Below, piece after piece: positions 26,701-36,739 of a stretch of 64,000 nucleotides of DNA (the first letter of the stretch is position 1; the number at the start of each line of letters is the position of its first letter). Where the stretch lies: assembly GCA_030248215.1 (NCBI GenBank), contig JASANG010002129.1, positions 186,001-250,000 on the forward strand, written 5' to 3'. The position numbers were made by a program, and so were the translations under genes. This DNA is from Enoplolaimus lenunculus. Lineage: Eukaryota > Nematoda > Enoplea > Enoplida > Thoracostomopsidae. The notes under the pieces are model-generated. The model was not told the origin of the DNA and searched no databases. It saw only the letters and a program-made list of their open reading frames with translations.

Positions 26701-27419
26701 TGAAAAGACGTTGGCTGCTGGTAGAGATTAATCCCGGTTAAATAGTACATTTTTCTACTAATCATTTTAGGTTGCAACTTAAGCCGTATTATGATCTGTA
26801 AAATTTCTATCAAGTAGTTGAAGAAATTTTCATAGTCCTAACGCATTTATCGCAACTTATAAGGCACAGAACAAGTTTGAACACTTTAAAATACAAAATT
26901 TATTTCCAACCAGGGTACAAGTGAGAGTCTGCCTCCAGCTTTAGGCTACGTCAGAAAATTAGAGATTCGGAACTTTTCGGTAGTAAAATTTTGTAGTTCT
27001 TTGTTGAAGTTGTCTCGTTCGGTAGGTACATTTGTTTGTAACTTTTAAGGTAGTTTCACGAATCTAATTGCGCAGTTTTCTGAAAAAGGTTAAAAAATGT
27101 TTGACAGCACTACAGATGCGTGCAAAAATTAGTAAATTCAACATTATTTTAACAACCAATTTCAATTCACCTCCGGTTCGGCAAAATTTGATGAACTCTG
27201 GCTACGACGCTAGCTTTCTTCTTCGGTAACACCATAATTTCAAGTAAAATTTGTATTTAAGGCAATGCAAAAAATATATAATCTAAAATTTAATTCAATT
27301 TCAGGCTTTACTTACGCGAGCTGACCGGCAGTTCAAGTCGCGTATTTATTCAGCAAGAAGTTGAGGTGTTCAAACGATTATTGCGACTCAAACTGCTTCC
27401 ATGCTTACAGCGGCGTTGA
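14793..27419 (+). CDS. Twin vWA-domain protein with giant Ser/Thr/Asn-rich linker
   Basis: Exons, all phase-compatible: 14793-14843 (or from 14798), 16725-17143, 18210-18381, 19449-19550, 19887-19927, 20468-22790, 24888-25136, 26208-26403, 27305-27419. They encode about 1220 residues. vWA1 spans exons 2-4 with a full metal-site set: DSSGS, the Thr of TRTGAAL, and the Asp of MTDGLS. vWA2 spans the last three exons with DGSGS, GTTAIGSAL and ISDGYS. Each domain is bracketed by a Cys just before strand 1 and another near its end, as in extracellular vWA modules with a closing disulphide. Exon 20468-22790 codes for a polar linker of about 775 residues with many N-x-S/T sites and only two Cys. The product is probably a secreted matrix or adhesion protein. 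The N-terminus is unresolved: either the 13740 exon, or splicing from the upstream membrane-protein gene. Confidence 0.82.
15651..16608. mobile_element. TIR element with internal 19-bp array and palindromes
   Basis: The left end ATGCGGGGTTCACGTTATAA and the right end, read inversely, ATGCGGGGTTCACATTGTAA match closely. The inverted similarity continues inward through a shared CACGTTTTGTCAC phrase, so the TIR is about 60 bp with mismatches. The centre is a 19-bp tandem array, flanked on both sides by copies of the palindrome AATATCATATGATATT. The element sits inside an intron of the vWA gene. End fragments of the same family occur near 11285 and 34397 (GTGGGGTTCATAT). Confidence 0.75.
15924..16275. 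repeat. 19-bp minisatellite (GGCGGGAAATTCAAATTTT)
   Basis: There are about 17 copies of a 19-20 bp unit with substitutions (GGTGGG, GGCTGG) and occasional one-base length changes. It is open in one forward frame, giving a 118-residue low-complexity ORF that I do not regard as a gene. Confidence 0.9.
17622..17826. mobile_element. 205-bp MITE with long inverted repeats, TA-flanked
   Basis: The left arm (AACGGTGAGTCAAATTGACT, then AATAGGCTTTTCCTGACTAC) is repeated inversely on the right (GTAGTCAGGAAAAGCCTATT, then TTGACTCACCATTTTTTAGT). The arms are about 60 bp and highly similar, and a TA dinucleotide lies at both edges. The size and TA flanks suit a Tc1/mariner-derived MITE. It is intronic in the vWA gene. 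Confidence 0.8.
17885..18065. repeat. TTAGGC-carrying element fragment
   Basis: The segment begins GGGCCAATGTATAGAACACG and continues into a degenerate run of CCTAAG/GTAAG hexamers. It matches the left end and interior of the bounded copies at 20085 and 48368. A right end is not clear. Confidence 0.6.
20085..20293. mobile_element. MITE carrying TTAGGC hexamers
   Basis: The left end GGCCATGTATTGAACAGGGC and the right end, read inversely, GGCCCATGTATAGAATAGGG form inverted termini. The similarity continues slightly outward as an A/T-rich AAATTTTT. The interior holds two blocks of GCTTAGG/CTTAGG hexamers. The element is intronic in the vWA gene, just before its giant exon. It is one of at least nine traces of this family in the window. 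Confidence 0.75.
23282..24560. mobile_element. TIR element with internal ~160-bp tandem repeats
   Basis: The ends are TTATTGAGCGAAGC (23282-23295) and its exact inverse (24547-24560). Inside are seven tandem units of about 155-175 bp, with anchor words at 23324, 23479, 23654, 23814, 23969, 24144 and 24312. Each includes ATGCAAAT or a close variant, TTAGCTAAC, and CTCGCACCCAAAAACC. After the array comes GAAAATCGGTTCAGCCGTT and a GGACGGACAGACG run, a combination I associate with invertebrate interspersed repeats. A perfect 13-bp hairpin (24518-24530 with 24536-24548) lies just inside the right end. The element occupies the intron between the linker exon and vWA2. Confidence 0.8.
24755..24822 (+). 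mobile_element. tRNA-like (SINE head or tRNA relic)
   Basis: TAGCTGAGTGGTGATGG fits a polymerase III A box and GAGTTCGAATCC fits a B box at the right spacing. I could not pair an acceptor stem, so a functional tRNA is unlikely. It lies about 65 bp upstream of the first vWA2 exon. Confidence 0.5.
25345..25725. repeat. GC-rich inverted-type repeat (CCGGAG/CCGAAA words)
   Basis: The left part is dense in GCCGGAG and GGAGGTCAGC. The right part contains TTGCCGGAACCTCCGAC and GCAGACCTC, roughly the inverse. This suggests a degraded MITE inside the vWA2 intron. Boundaries are approximate. Confidence 0.35.
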
Positions 27420-27473
27420 AAAGTTCTTGGGTTTTGAGTAAGGGCTAAACTGTTATTAAGCAAAAAAACATGA

Positions 27474-27479
27474 AATAAA
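27474..27479 (+). promoter_or_regulatory. Polyadenylation signal AATAAA of the vWA gene
   Basis: A canonical AATAAA lies 55 bp after the stop codon of the vWA gene and is the first one downstream of it. Confidence 0.6.
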
Positions 27480-29578
27480 TCTTAGTTGTTGCACTAAAGC
27501 TACAAAGGAGTATTTAAGCATGACAACCTGAAAGTCAAACAAAACTATATCCGCCGAAAATACTTAGTTAAATATCGAGTATAGAAAACGCCAAATAACT
27601 ACAATTTCGCTGCTGTGAAATGTGATTTCTGAGGAGGAAGGTGGCTGAACGACATCCTAAAGGCTCTGGGAACAGAGTCCAAATCCATATAGCATCGATC
27701 ACCAGTTAGCGATAATTTTTCAAACAGACGAACCCGTGAAATTGCGAAACTCTACATCGGAACAGAATCAGGACAAGTCACACACGAAAAGTGCGCTGAA
27801 TTTCGAACTTCGTCATTCATTGGTTCCAAAACTACATTGTATGACCCACTGGTGACAGATGTAACACATTTGAGAGTACAGGTCCTGTTTATAGTGTTGA
27901 ACAACTGGAACTGCTGCTGTGGTCAGATTTGTTGATTTTTACCAGAAATAGAAAATCCATATTTCAGCTGATGGGGTGACTAAAAGTACCCTGTTTCCAG
28001 TTTCGCATGAAGTTTTATATTTTAATATTGATATGTTTAGATCGAATCTCAAATCTACGCAAATCGAATAAAAGAACAAAAATAAACAAGTGATTGTTGG
28101 CTGAAAAGAATTTTTACATTCCATTGCGTTGTGTCATTGTATTTGTTTTTGTTGGACAGTTTCACACTGCCTTTTAGTTTGGGCATGTTGAATAAAATGA
28201 AACTTGTTAATTGGTACTCACTGCTTCAACGCAACTTCACAATAAGGAGAATATAAAATAAAGTATCGAAGCTTCTGTAACGAAATGGTCGGAGGTAAAG
28301 GTAAGGGACAGAACGTTTTTCTGCGGAACTGGGCATGCTTGCAGTATAATTTCGAGAGCCATAACTTATGAACCGTCTCTCATGAAGCCATAAAACTGGT
28401 ACCCTTGAATTCAGCTCGTCGAGATCTATAGGATAGACCACTATTTATCCAAATCCTAGGGAGGTCCAGATTCCGTACCTCCGCCAAAACTTGCTGTCGA
28501 TGGCAAATCAATGTGGTTCGTAATAACGAATGACAAAAGGGCACAAAGAATTAGTTTGGCAAACATTGCACCAGTTATGTGCTGTGTAACGCTAGAACAT
28601 ACGTTTTACAACCAAGTAAATTTAAATGTACCAGCCATAAACATGAAATGGTAAATCTGGCTCTCCCCATATCATCTACCGGGCAAATTACATTAATTTT
28701 GACAGACAGCATTCGAGCTTTATGGAAAATTACCGTCATAAGTTGATGTTTTTCTTTTTCTTCAACATCTTGGGTCCCATCTATTACTTTCCAAGATTGA
28801 GTATTTATACGTTGCTAGGCAACAGAAACGCACTGGGCATTTTTATCATTTCGGTTGCACGTGCAGGTGAAAAACTTTAGCACATCACTACGTATTATGT
28901 ATTATTCAAACCAACTTAAGGGCTTCGGCCGAGCTTTGTCGAGCAGGGACGTGCGTAACCACGTGTTTGAAAACAAGGATCTCCGTGATTAACATATAAG
29001 AACCAGAGTACTGAACAAAATAGGAACCCATTTATTTAGGCTGGAGATATACTCTCCGTTTGCGAAAAACGCCGAAGTTTTGTAATTTTTGTGTTTCAAT
29101 AATGAATGAGCAGCTTGATTAGCACTGTTGTAGGAATTTCAAGAAAAATTTGCGTAGTGGCTCTAGAAAATATAGCATCGAACTCAGAGCCAAGGCAAAC
29201 AGGGAAGAGGGGCTCTTCCAAACTCTATGGTAGGGTCACCCAACGTAGAAGTGCATCCAGAATATTCCGGTGATTGGTTCTCAGGTTGTCCGAGCTTAAC
29301 GCTCGTTCGCACAAAAGTTACAAAATGGTGGAACTAAAACTGACTTTTGCAAAAGTAGCTTAGCAGCTCATATTTTAGGAACAAGCGTTAGGGTAGGGTT
29401 AACAAAAAAGTGTTTAGGGTAATGTCAACGCGTGATAAATTTAAAATTTGTCGCGCGTTAACCCTACTTTATGACACATTTTGTGGCAAGCTTTAAAATT
29501 ATATTGTGAACGGTGCATAATAATGTTATGACTATCAATCATGAGCGTTGTTAATACTAAACGTAATTAGTCAGTCAA
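27480..29578. other. Intergenic stretch between vWA and ELMOD3 genes
   Basis: I see no gene. A degenerate inverted pair around 29388-29470 contains GTTAGGGTAGGGTTAAC and, inversely, CGCGTTAACCCTAC. The 3' part should contain the promoter of the ELMOD3-like gene, but I recognise no core element. Confidence 0.45.
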
Positions 29579-32500
29579 ATGTTGAATCAAAGCTATGACG
29601 ACGCCGTGGACGCATGGGAAGAAGTTGAGCGAGAGCAAGGTCTGAGTCTGGTTATTTTTTAAATTTTTGTCATGCATTGTTCAGTTGTTGGGAGTAACAA
29701 ATAATCACTTGATAGTCTTGTATAATTTTACACCCGCGGCATCGCCAAAGTACGGTGACGAGTTGTAGAAGTAAATTCAGTCCAACAAGGTAAACTTTAC
29801 AACATACTGTGCTACTTCGCTCCCCAAAATGCAGGCGCGTGCAGTGCCACATCTACGGGACCCACATATCGACGCTTTGAAACCTCTGACCTAACATTTT
29901 TTGCAAGATTTAAATAATCCTATTCGAGAGTTTTTTAGTTGTCGCGCGTACTATTTTGCAATTCCCTACGGTAACACTTTCAATTTTTTCTTGTCTAATG
30001 TGATTGCTGAGGGCTTATCTGCAGCCTCGGCTCATTATAAAGTTGATTTTAAGCTCAATATCGATGTTAAGTATAAATTTTGAAATTTCCTACTAGTACG
30101 CTTAACAACTGATCATCAAAACGCTTTGAAACTGTTAATAAATTTTGAACGAAATCGTTAAAAAACTTTCCTGTTAAATACATTGCCTAATGTACTATAA
30201 TGAATGTAAAATCCATGGTTAAAACTATACACCTTTTCTGTTATGATAAGCAATAAGCAGCATCATACGGGTATGGGACAGTTCTAAAAATTACTAACTT
30301 ATGCATGGAAGAAATGCTGAAAGTTTAATTATTTTGATATAAAACTAACCAATCATAGCTTATTTGATGAACATAATTAAGGAGGACAATAGAAAAAGCT
30401 AATTTCGTTAGTTTGTGTGCTTAACATTGTTCAATTTCAATTCTCAGCAGTTCGACCCGCGTTGAAATCGAAGTCAGATGACGCAACAGGGCTACCAAAA
30501 ATTACGCCAAATGAATTTTTTGATTTACTTTGCCGATACGTTGCCACAAATCACGCGTTGGTGCAGGTATGAAAAGTAATAACATGCAAGTAAAAGGTAT
30601 CGTGTCAAAAATAGCACGCTGTTTTAAAGGCTTTTCGTGTTTTAAACAGCCATCTTTCAATCCGCTTTTTGTAAAGTAGATGAAATGTTAGACGAATTGC
30701 TTGCGAAGTAAAATACTTAGGAAACGTTTTTAGCTTGGGTAAAACGCTATTCTAATATAAATATGAAAGCTTGTTTCAGAACGGTTTTGTATTCTTGACA
30801 CAGTTCCATTAAACATATTCTAATAAAAGTCGTACTCTTATTAGCTTTGACCTGTTTGTTTCCTACTGGCTGGGTTGCAGAAACATGGCATAAGTCAGAT
30901 TTTGAAATAAATCGAGATTTCACTTCGGTATTATAGCTTCGAATTAAATTCAAGATCTTCAATAAAGATTTCTGATCACAAAATTCTTGCTCATACCGCA
31001 CGAAACGTGTTCTATATATTTGGGGCCGAAAATTTGACGTTTAATCCGGAGTGTGTTGTAATGCTTAATAAAATAGAAAATAGGTTTCAGTCAGAGGGCG
31101 ACTTTCGTCATGTTTTTGTCACGCAGTCGCTGTTTACTGTTTCAGCCATCAAGTTCATCGCAGTGTTGCTTTGCTACTTGCTGCTGTTTAGAAATGTCTC
31201 AAGATGCGAAAATTGATAAGCAACGGCTACTATCGTTAGCTTCGCGTTAGTTGTTTTCAATTTGAGTATGGTAAACTTTCTAGAACACAATTGTAACCCG
31301 TGATATAAACATACTCCTAAGCCTAAGCGTGAAAACAACTGGTAATCCTAAGCCTACCCTGAGCGTAAGCCTAAGTCTGAGCAAAATAGTCTAAAATCTA
31401 ATCCAACTCTATTGCATTCGTACGAGAAAACCGGACGGCTCTAGAAGTAACACGGGTAACTATTTTTATATGGGTTGTTTCAGTGCCAGGTAACTGCGAG
31501 AATACCGAAGCTGTTACAAGGGCGCTTACAACTGTATACACTTCGTTGCTTCGGTGCAGCGTTCCATCGCGATACGGTAATCACTGGGAATTGATCGGAT
31601 TTCAAGGTTAGGTTTTAAAGCTAAACCCCAAAGGTTAAAACGCAACGGAGTACTTGCATCAGACATACACTACTCAATCAGCATCAGTGCAATCAACGTT
31701 CTTGCCTATATGCCCGAAGTGAAATGTTCAAATCTAGCGAGCAACCTAAGCACAAACCGTCTGTACGCGAAATAACGCGCAAAGTGCGCAGGATATAGCA
31801 ATTAATACAAGCATGCGCGGTACAAAATTTTCACCTGACGTCAGAGCTTCATGTTTTAAACGTCGAGCTCTAAGTGAAGCGGTTTGGTTTTGGTATACGC
31901 AAAGTTTGGATTTAAAATCCGAGCTGGAAAATATATAGATTCAAGATGAAAAGAAACTAAAAGCAGTCATGTGAAAAACAGTCAATTGCGACCACCGCAG
32001 CATCGAGACCTTAGTGTTTTGGTCTCATAAGATGAAGTTTGTTGGCTTTTGTTGAACGTTTGCATCATACTTGTGTAGGCATGGACCCACTCACTGATTT
32101 GCGCGGTGTTGGAATGTTCGGGTTACTGCAATTGCTTGTGTTGGTCACTAATGAAAATTGGCAAGAACATGTGCAAAAAATATTCTGGCTGTCACAAGAT
32201 TCAAAACAGGTGTATCATTATGTATATAATCATATAAACATATACATAAGACACATTCTTTTGAGTTTAGCTGTGTAATTTTTCTGAATGTTAAGTTAAA
32301 TCTATTTGTTTCATCGTTGGCAAAAAATTACGGCAAACCAATAGCGGATCCAGCATATCTCGTGCGGGTATCTGAAGCTATTCGAGAATACTTTTTCTGA
32401 GGACATTTTTAGGAAAACGATAATTGCGAATGAGCGGAGTGTTGGTACTAACGGTCTGCACGACCCCTGTTTGAAGTTTTGCCCACAGTTAATGACCACG

Positions 32501-34874
32501 CCGGGAATCGAACCTCGGCCCTCTTGCGCTCGAGCCAATCATGCTACAACTACACTACGCGGTCATTGCAACAACTTCTTATACCGGTATATGTGCACAG
32601 GCATGGCAACATTTGCTTTACACTCGTTTTGGGGAATTCGTAAAAATCTTCTCCATAAAACCAAAATTCCGAAGCACAGGTACACGAAATTTGTTTCAGG
32701 AATTTCCTTTCGCAGTTGTTTCACTCAATATTTCAAAGACCGTCCTTCAGATGTTGAAAAGTGGTGCGCTTGACAAGTAATGTGTTTGACTCTTTGGGCC
32801 ATAAAACTGGGATGCGGAGCGTCTTATAATATCGGGGCCCACGAGCCCCATTTGCATTCCCTGCTTTATTGCGCGGCGCCTGTAAAAGCCAACTGTACTA
32901 AGGTTAATGCAATCCGCATTCGGCGTTTACAAAATCTTAAATCTACAGGTATATACTGTAGCGACCCGAATAAGAGTAGGATAATAAGAGTGGGTCCCGT
33001 TTTGCAGAGTGCCAATCAATAGAAGTCAGTGTCCCTCATAACAGTCCGTAAGCGGATAGTCCCTAAACCCTACTTACATTCGATAAATGACAATTGTCCC
33101 AAATTGTAGTGCCTAAATAACTCCAGGCCGAAATAAAGTTGAGTTCGAAACTTTAACGCATATTTCAGTTTTGAAAGTACATTCCTAAGTATAACCTTGC
33201 ATGATAGCTCAAGCTTTTGATACAAGACAAATAATAGTTTAATTCAACGAATATTTGCAATACGGGATCTATAGACTATTGAAATGTGGCGAGCGTTGGT
33301 TCCTAATAAATAACAGTCCGTAACGCAATAACTGGGGGTACCGTCAGGACAGGCCAAATAAATATCAGTCCTCCCTTTTATTTGGGTCACTATAACATAC
33401 CTCTTTATTTGAAGCTATAACGATGTTTTAATTGGACTCAGTTGTAGTTGCACAAACAAAAATTGTTTTGAATTTTCAAGACTTTTACTTTCACAAATTT
33501 TCATGACTAAAATGTATTGAATATAGCATTATATAGTTCAGAAAATTGTCTGTCTGACATGGTTTTTGATCTTTATTTAAATCAGAAAAGTTTAGGTCTG
33601 CTGATCATAAGCAACCTTCTTAGAGTTGGTCATGAGGTTTCTAAGCTACAAAACTTTTCCATTCAAGAAATAGTTGCCTTATGTTCAAAAACTACGTTTT
33701 CTGATTTAAATGTACGTAGGAAAACGAGTTGCTCCGTTTACGTTCTTAAGAGTGCATATACTTTGGGCGGATCTTTTTTTCTTACACTCATATGTAAGCA
33801 TGTTTAGATAATCAGCAAATCTAGTCATATTTCAGGTGTATTTGTCTTATATACCTATTTCACAAATATCTGTCTCAATCCTTTATGAAATTAAGTCTTA
33901 AATTTCAACTTTTAATTCTGTAAAATTTCAAACACATGCTTTGGAAAATTTCAGCAGTAAATGTTATCGCAGTTAAAACATTTATCTGGAATCTCTACTA
34001 AGACAAAATCGTCTGAAATTTCAGATAATGTTTCTTGAATATCAGACATTTTGTTTTGTGTGTTAATTAACGGCTCTAGCCTAGCGGGAAGTTACTCATT
34101 GACAATTATTACGAATCGTTTGAATGAATCAACGAATAATTCAATACATTAGTAAAAATTCTTCTGTTCATTCGAAATCCAACAGACGAAAATTTGATTT
34201 AAAAAACCAACGGTTCAAGATTATTTTGAATAATTTTGAAGGTATATCATACAGTATGATGGTGACGTTTTATTCACTGTTAACGCATCACATTACGGTG
34301 GCTATCTTACTTTTTATAACACTTGGATATACGGGTCAAAAACTATTGCCGACGCTGGATTTGTGCTAAAAGGTATATACTTTGATTTTGGAAGTTATGT
34401 GGGGTTCATATAACTGTGACAGCGGTTAATATGTTTGGTCTCGGATACAATAGCTGGTAACATTTTGTCTACACATTAATCCGCTTTCAAATTACAAAAA
34501 TTGAATTGACTCCTATGCTAACTACAACTTTATCATATACGTAAATTGCCTAGTGTGGAGTGTTGGGGGCACCCCGTTTGAGAGCACAATAAAAGACATC
34601 TTCTCCGGATAAAACCTTCCATCCTCCACATAGACGACTTTTAAAATTAGGTCCTGCGCGTGATGTTGCTATTTTGGGAACTCCGGAAATTAGGAGGCAC
34701 CTATTTTATACATGGACCGAACACTCTACGTGGGAAAATGTTAATTTGGTTGCAGATTTGGATTTACAAATGAAAAAATGCCCAAGGAAATTGATTCAAC
34801 TAGCTCAACGGCCGAATATTCGATACAAACAAACGCAGAAAAATGAATGCCAATTAGATTTTAGTAAATTTTAA
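29579..34874 (+). CDS. ELMOD3: ELMO domain protein, ELMOD3-like
   Basis: Exons: 29579-29639, 30448-30566, one unresolved exon between 30567 and 31483, 31484-31606, 32079-32209, 32700-32776, 34242-34372, 34756-34874. The ELMO domain carries the family GAP signature WELIGFQGMDPLTDLRG followed by VGMFGLLQLL, including the Arg of TDLRG. The C-terminal exons (KTIADAGFVLK, then DLDLQMKKCPRKL) match the tail of ELMOD3 rather than ELMOD1/2, as I recall those sequences. ELMOD proteins are GAPs for Arf/Arl GTPases. A TAA directly after 32777 looks like a stop, but GTAATG there is a donor and the phase-2 join to 34242 restores the family length. Exon 2 ends in phase 0 while 31484 needs phase 1, so an exon of about 40 codons is missing from this model. 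Exon 2 begins at a CAGCAG tandem acceptor. Confidence 0.85.
31308..31385. repeat. TTAGGC-carrying element fragment in ELMOD3 intron
   Basis: Degenerate CCTAAGCCTAAGCG and GTAAGCCTAAG blocks follow AACATACTCCTAAGCC, resembling the left half of the TTAGGC-bearing MITE. It lies in the intron just upstream of exon 31484-31606. Confidence 0.6.
32493..32565 (-). mobile_element. tRNA-derived sequence (SINE head or pseudo-tRNA)
   Basis: On the minus strand the ends GACCGCG and CGTGGTC pair as a 7-bp acceptor stem with one G-T pair, followed by A. GTAGTGTAGTTG serves as an A box and GGTTCGATTCC as a B box. The T stem has two mismatches and no clean 5-bp anticodon stem forms, so it is probably tRNA-derived and not a working tRNA. 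It is intronic in the ELMOD3-like gene. Confidence 0.6.
33447..34074. repeat. Interspersed ~630-bp repeat, copy 1
   Basis: This segment is rich in TCTGAAATTTCAGA-like words (AAATTTCAGATAATG, CAGACATTTTG). It is repeated in the same orientation at 38089-38776, with matching order of phrases such as AAGTCTTAAATTTCA and TTTTCAAGAC. It lies in the last large intron of the ELMOD3-like gene. A 96-residue ORF at 33517 lies within it and is not supported as a gene. Confidence 0.65.
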
Positions 34875-34883
34875 AAATTGTAA

Positions 34884-34889
34884 AATAAA
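34884..34889 (+). promoter_or_regulatory. Polyadenylation signal AATAAA of the ELMOD3-like gene
   Basis: AATAAA begins 10 bp after the stop codon at 34872-34874. It is a very close but canonical signal, and it supports the exon model that ends here. Confidence 0.6.
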
Positions 34890-35050
34890 AATACGGTTAC
34901 GTGGCAATGTCGATGCGGAAAATACAAATCAATAGGTTTTAAGTTTACACAAGGTTGTAAAATGGGTGCCGTTTGTTCAACAGACATTTCGGCCTCATCC
35001 GCATTGCTTCAAAATTCCATAGTAGTACTTATTTGTGTTACAAAAGATTG

Positions 35051-36739
35051 TGTTGGTTTCACCCCTACGGTTGGCTTCACCCCAACGGTTGGTTTCACCC
35101 CAACGGTTGGTTTCACAACAACGGTTGGTTTCACCCCAACGGTTGGTTTCATTCCAACAGTCGGTTCCACCCCAACGGTTGGTTTTACCCCAACGGTTGG
35201 TTTTGCCCCAACGGTTGGTTTTGCCCCAACGGTTGGTTTCACCTCAACGGTTGGTTTCACCCAACGGTTGGTTTCACCGCAACGGTTGGTGTCACCGCAT
35301 CGGTTGGTGTCACCCAAACGGTTGGTTTCACCCCAACGGTTGGTTTCACCCCAACGGTTGGTTTCACACCAACGGTTGGTTTCACCCCAACAGTGGTTGG
35401 TTTCACCCCACCGGTTGGTTTCACCCCACCGGTTGGTTTCACCCCACCGGTTGGTTTCACCCCACCGGTTGGTTTCACCCCACCGGTTGGTTTCACCCCA
35501 CCGGTTGGTTTCACCCCACCGGTTGGTTTCACCCCACCGGTTGGTTTCACCCCAACGGTTGGTTTCACCCCAACGGTTGATTTCACCGCAACGGTTGGTT
35601 TCACCCTAACGGTTGATTTCACCCCAACGGTCGGTTTCACCCCACCGGTTGGTTTCACCCCACAGTTGGTTTCACCACAACTGATAGTTTCGCCCCAGCG
35701 GTTGGTCACCCCAACGGTTGGTTTCACCCCAACGGTTGGTTTCACCCCAATGGTTGGTTTCACCCCAACAATTGGTTTCACCCCAACAGTGGTTGGTTTC
35801 ACCCCACCGGTTGGTTTTACCCCACCGGTTGGTTTCACCCCACCGTTTGGTTTCACCCCACCGGTTGGTTTCACCCCACCGGTTGGTTTCACCCCACCGC
35901 TTGGTTTCACCCCACCCGTTGGTTTCACCCCAACGGTTGGTTTCACCCCAACGGTTGATTTCACCCCAACGGTTGGTTTCACCCTAACGGTTGATTTCAC
36001 CCCAACGGTCGGTTTCACCCCACCGGTTGGTTTCACCCCACAATTGGTTTCACCACAACTGATAGTTTCGCCCCAGCGGTTGGTCACCCCAACGGTTGGT
36101 TTCACCCGAACGGTTGGTTTTACCCCAACGGTTGGTTTCACCCTAACGGTTGATTTCACCCCAACGGCCGGTTTCACCCCAACGGTTGGTTTCACCCCAC
36201 AGTTGGTTTCACCACAACTGATAGTTTCGCCCCAGCGGTTGGTTTCACCCCAGCGGTTAATTTCACCCCAGCGGTTAATTTTGCCCCAGAGGTTGGTTTC
36301 ACCTCAACGGTTTGCTTCACCCCAACGCTTGGTTTCACCCCAACGTTTGGTTTCACCCCAACGGCCGGTTTCACCCCAACGGTTGGTTTCACCCCAACGG
36401 TTGGTTTCACCTTAACGGTTGATTTCACCCCAACGGCCGGTTTCACCCCAACGGTTGGTTTCACCCCACAGTTGGTTTCACCACAACTGATAGTTTCGCC
36501 CCAGCGGTTGGTTTCACCCCAGCGGTTAATTTCACCCCAGCGGTTAATTTTGCCCCAGAGGTTGGTTTCACCTCAACGGTTTGCTTCACCCCAACGCTTG
36601 GTTTCACCCCAACGTTTGGTTTCACCCCAACGGCCGGTTTCAGCCCAAGGGTTGGTTTCACACAAACGGTTAGCTTCACCGCAACGGACGATGTCACCCC
36701 CATCGTTTTCTTCGCCCCAACTCTTGGTTTTGGTTTCAT
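35051..36739. repeat. 18-bp minisatellite (GGTTGGTTTCACCCCAAC), ~94 units
   Basis: About 1.7 kb of an 18-bp unit with AAC/ACC and other variants. Because the unit is a multiple of three and lacks stops, long frames are open on both strands (480 and 312 residues, VGFTPT- and GVKPTV-type hexapeptides). Higher-order duplication is visible. The block around 35640-35720 recurs at 36010-36100, and a block of about 270 bp with a CAACTGATAGTTTCGCCCC landmark recurs at 36165 and 36433. It starts about 175 bp after the ELMOD3-like stop codon. I found no convincing inverted repeats at its edges. Confidence 0.95.

Noticed and set aside
32778-32780. TAA as the true end of the ELMO-domain gene
   Set aside because: It overlaps a usable donor, and the downstream exons at 34242 and 34756 match the family C-terminus in phase and length.
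34973-36415. 480-residue plus-strand ORF and the 312-residue minus-strand ORF of hexapeptide repeats
   Set aside because: They are read-outs of a stop-free 18-bp minisatellite. Several frames on both strands are open over the same DNA and none has a unique coding signature.
35051-36739. CRISPR-like array
   Set aside because: There are no unique spacers between units; the 18-bp units are directly abutting in a eukaryotic sequence.
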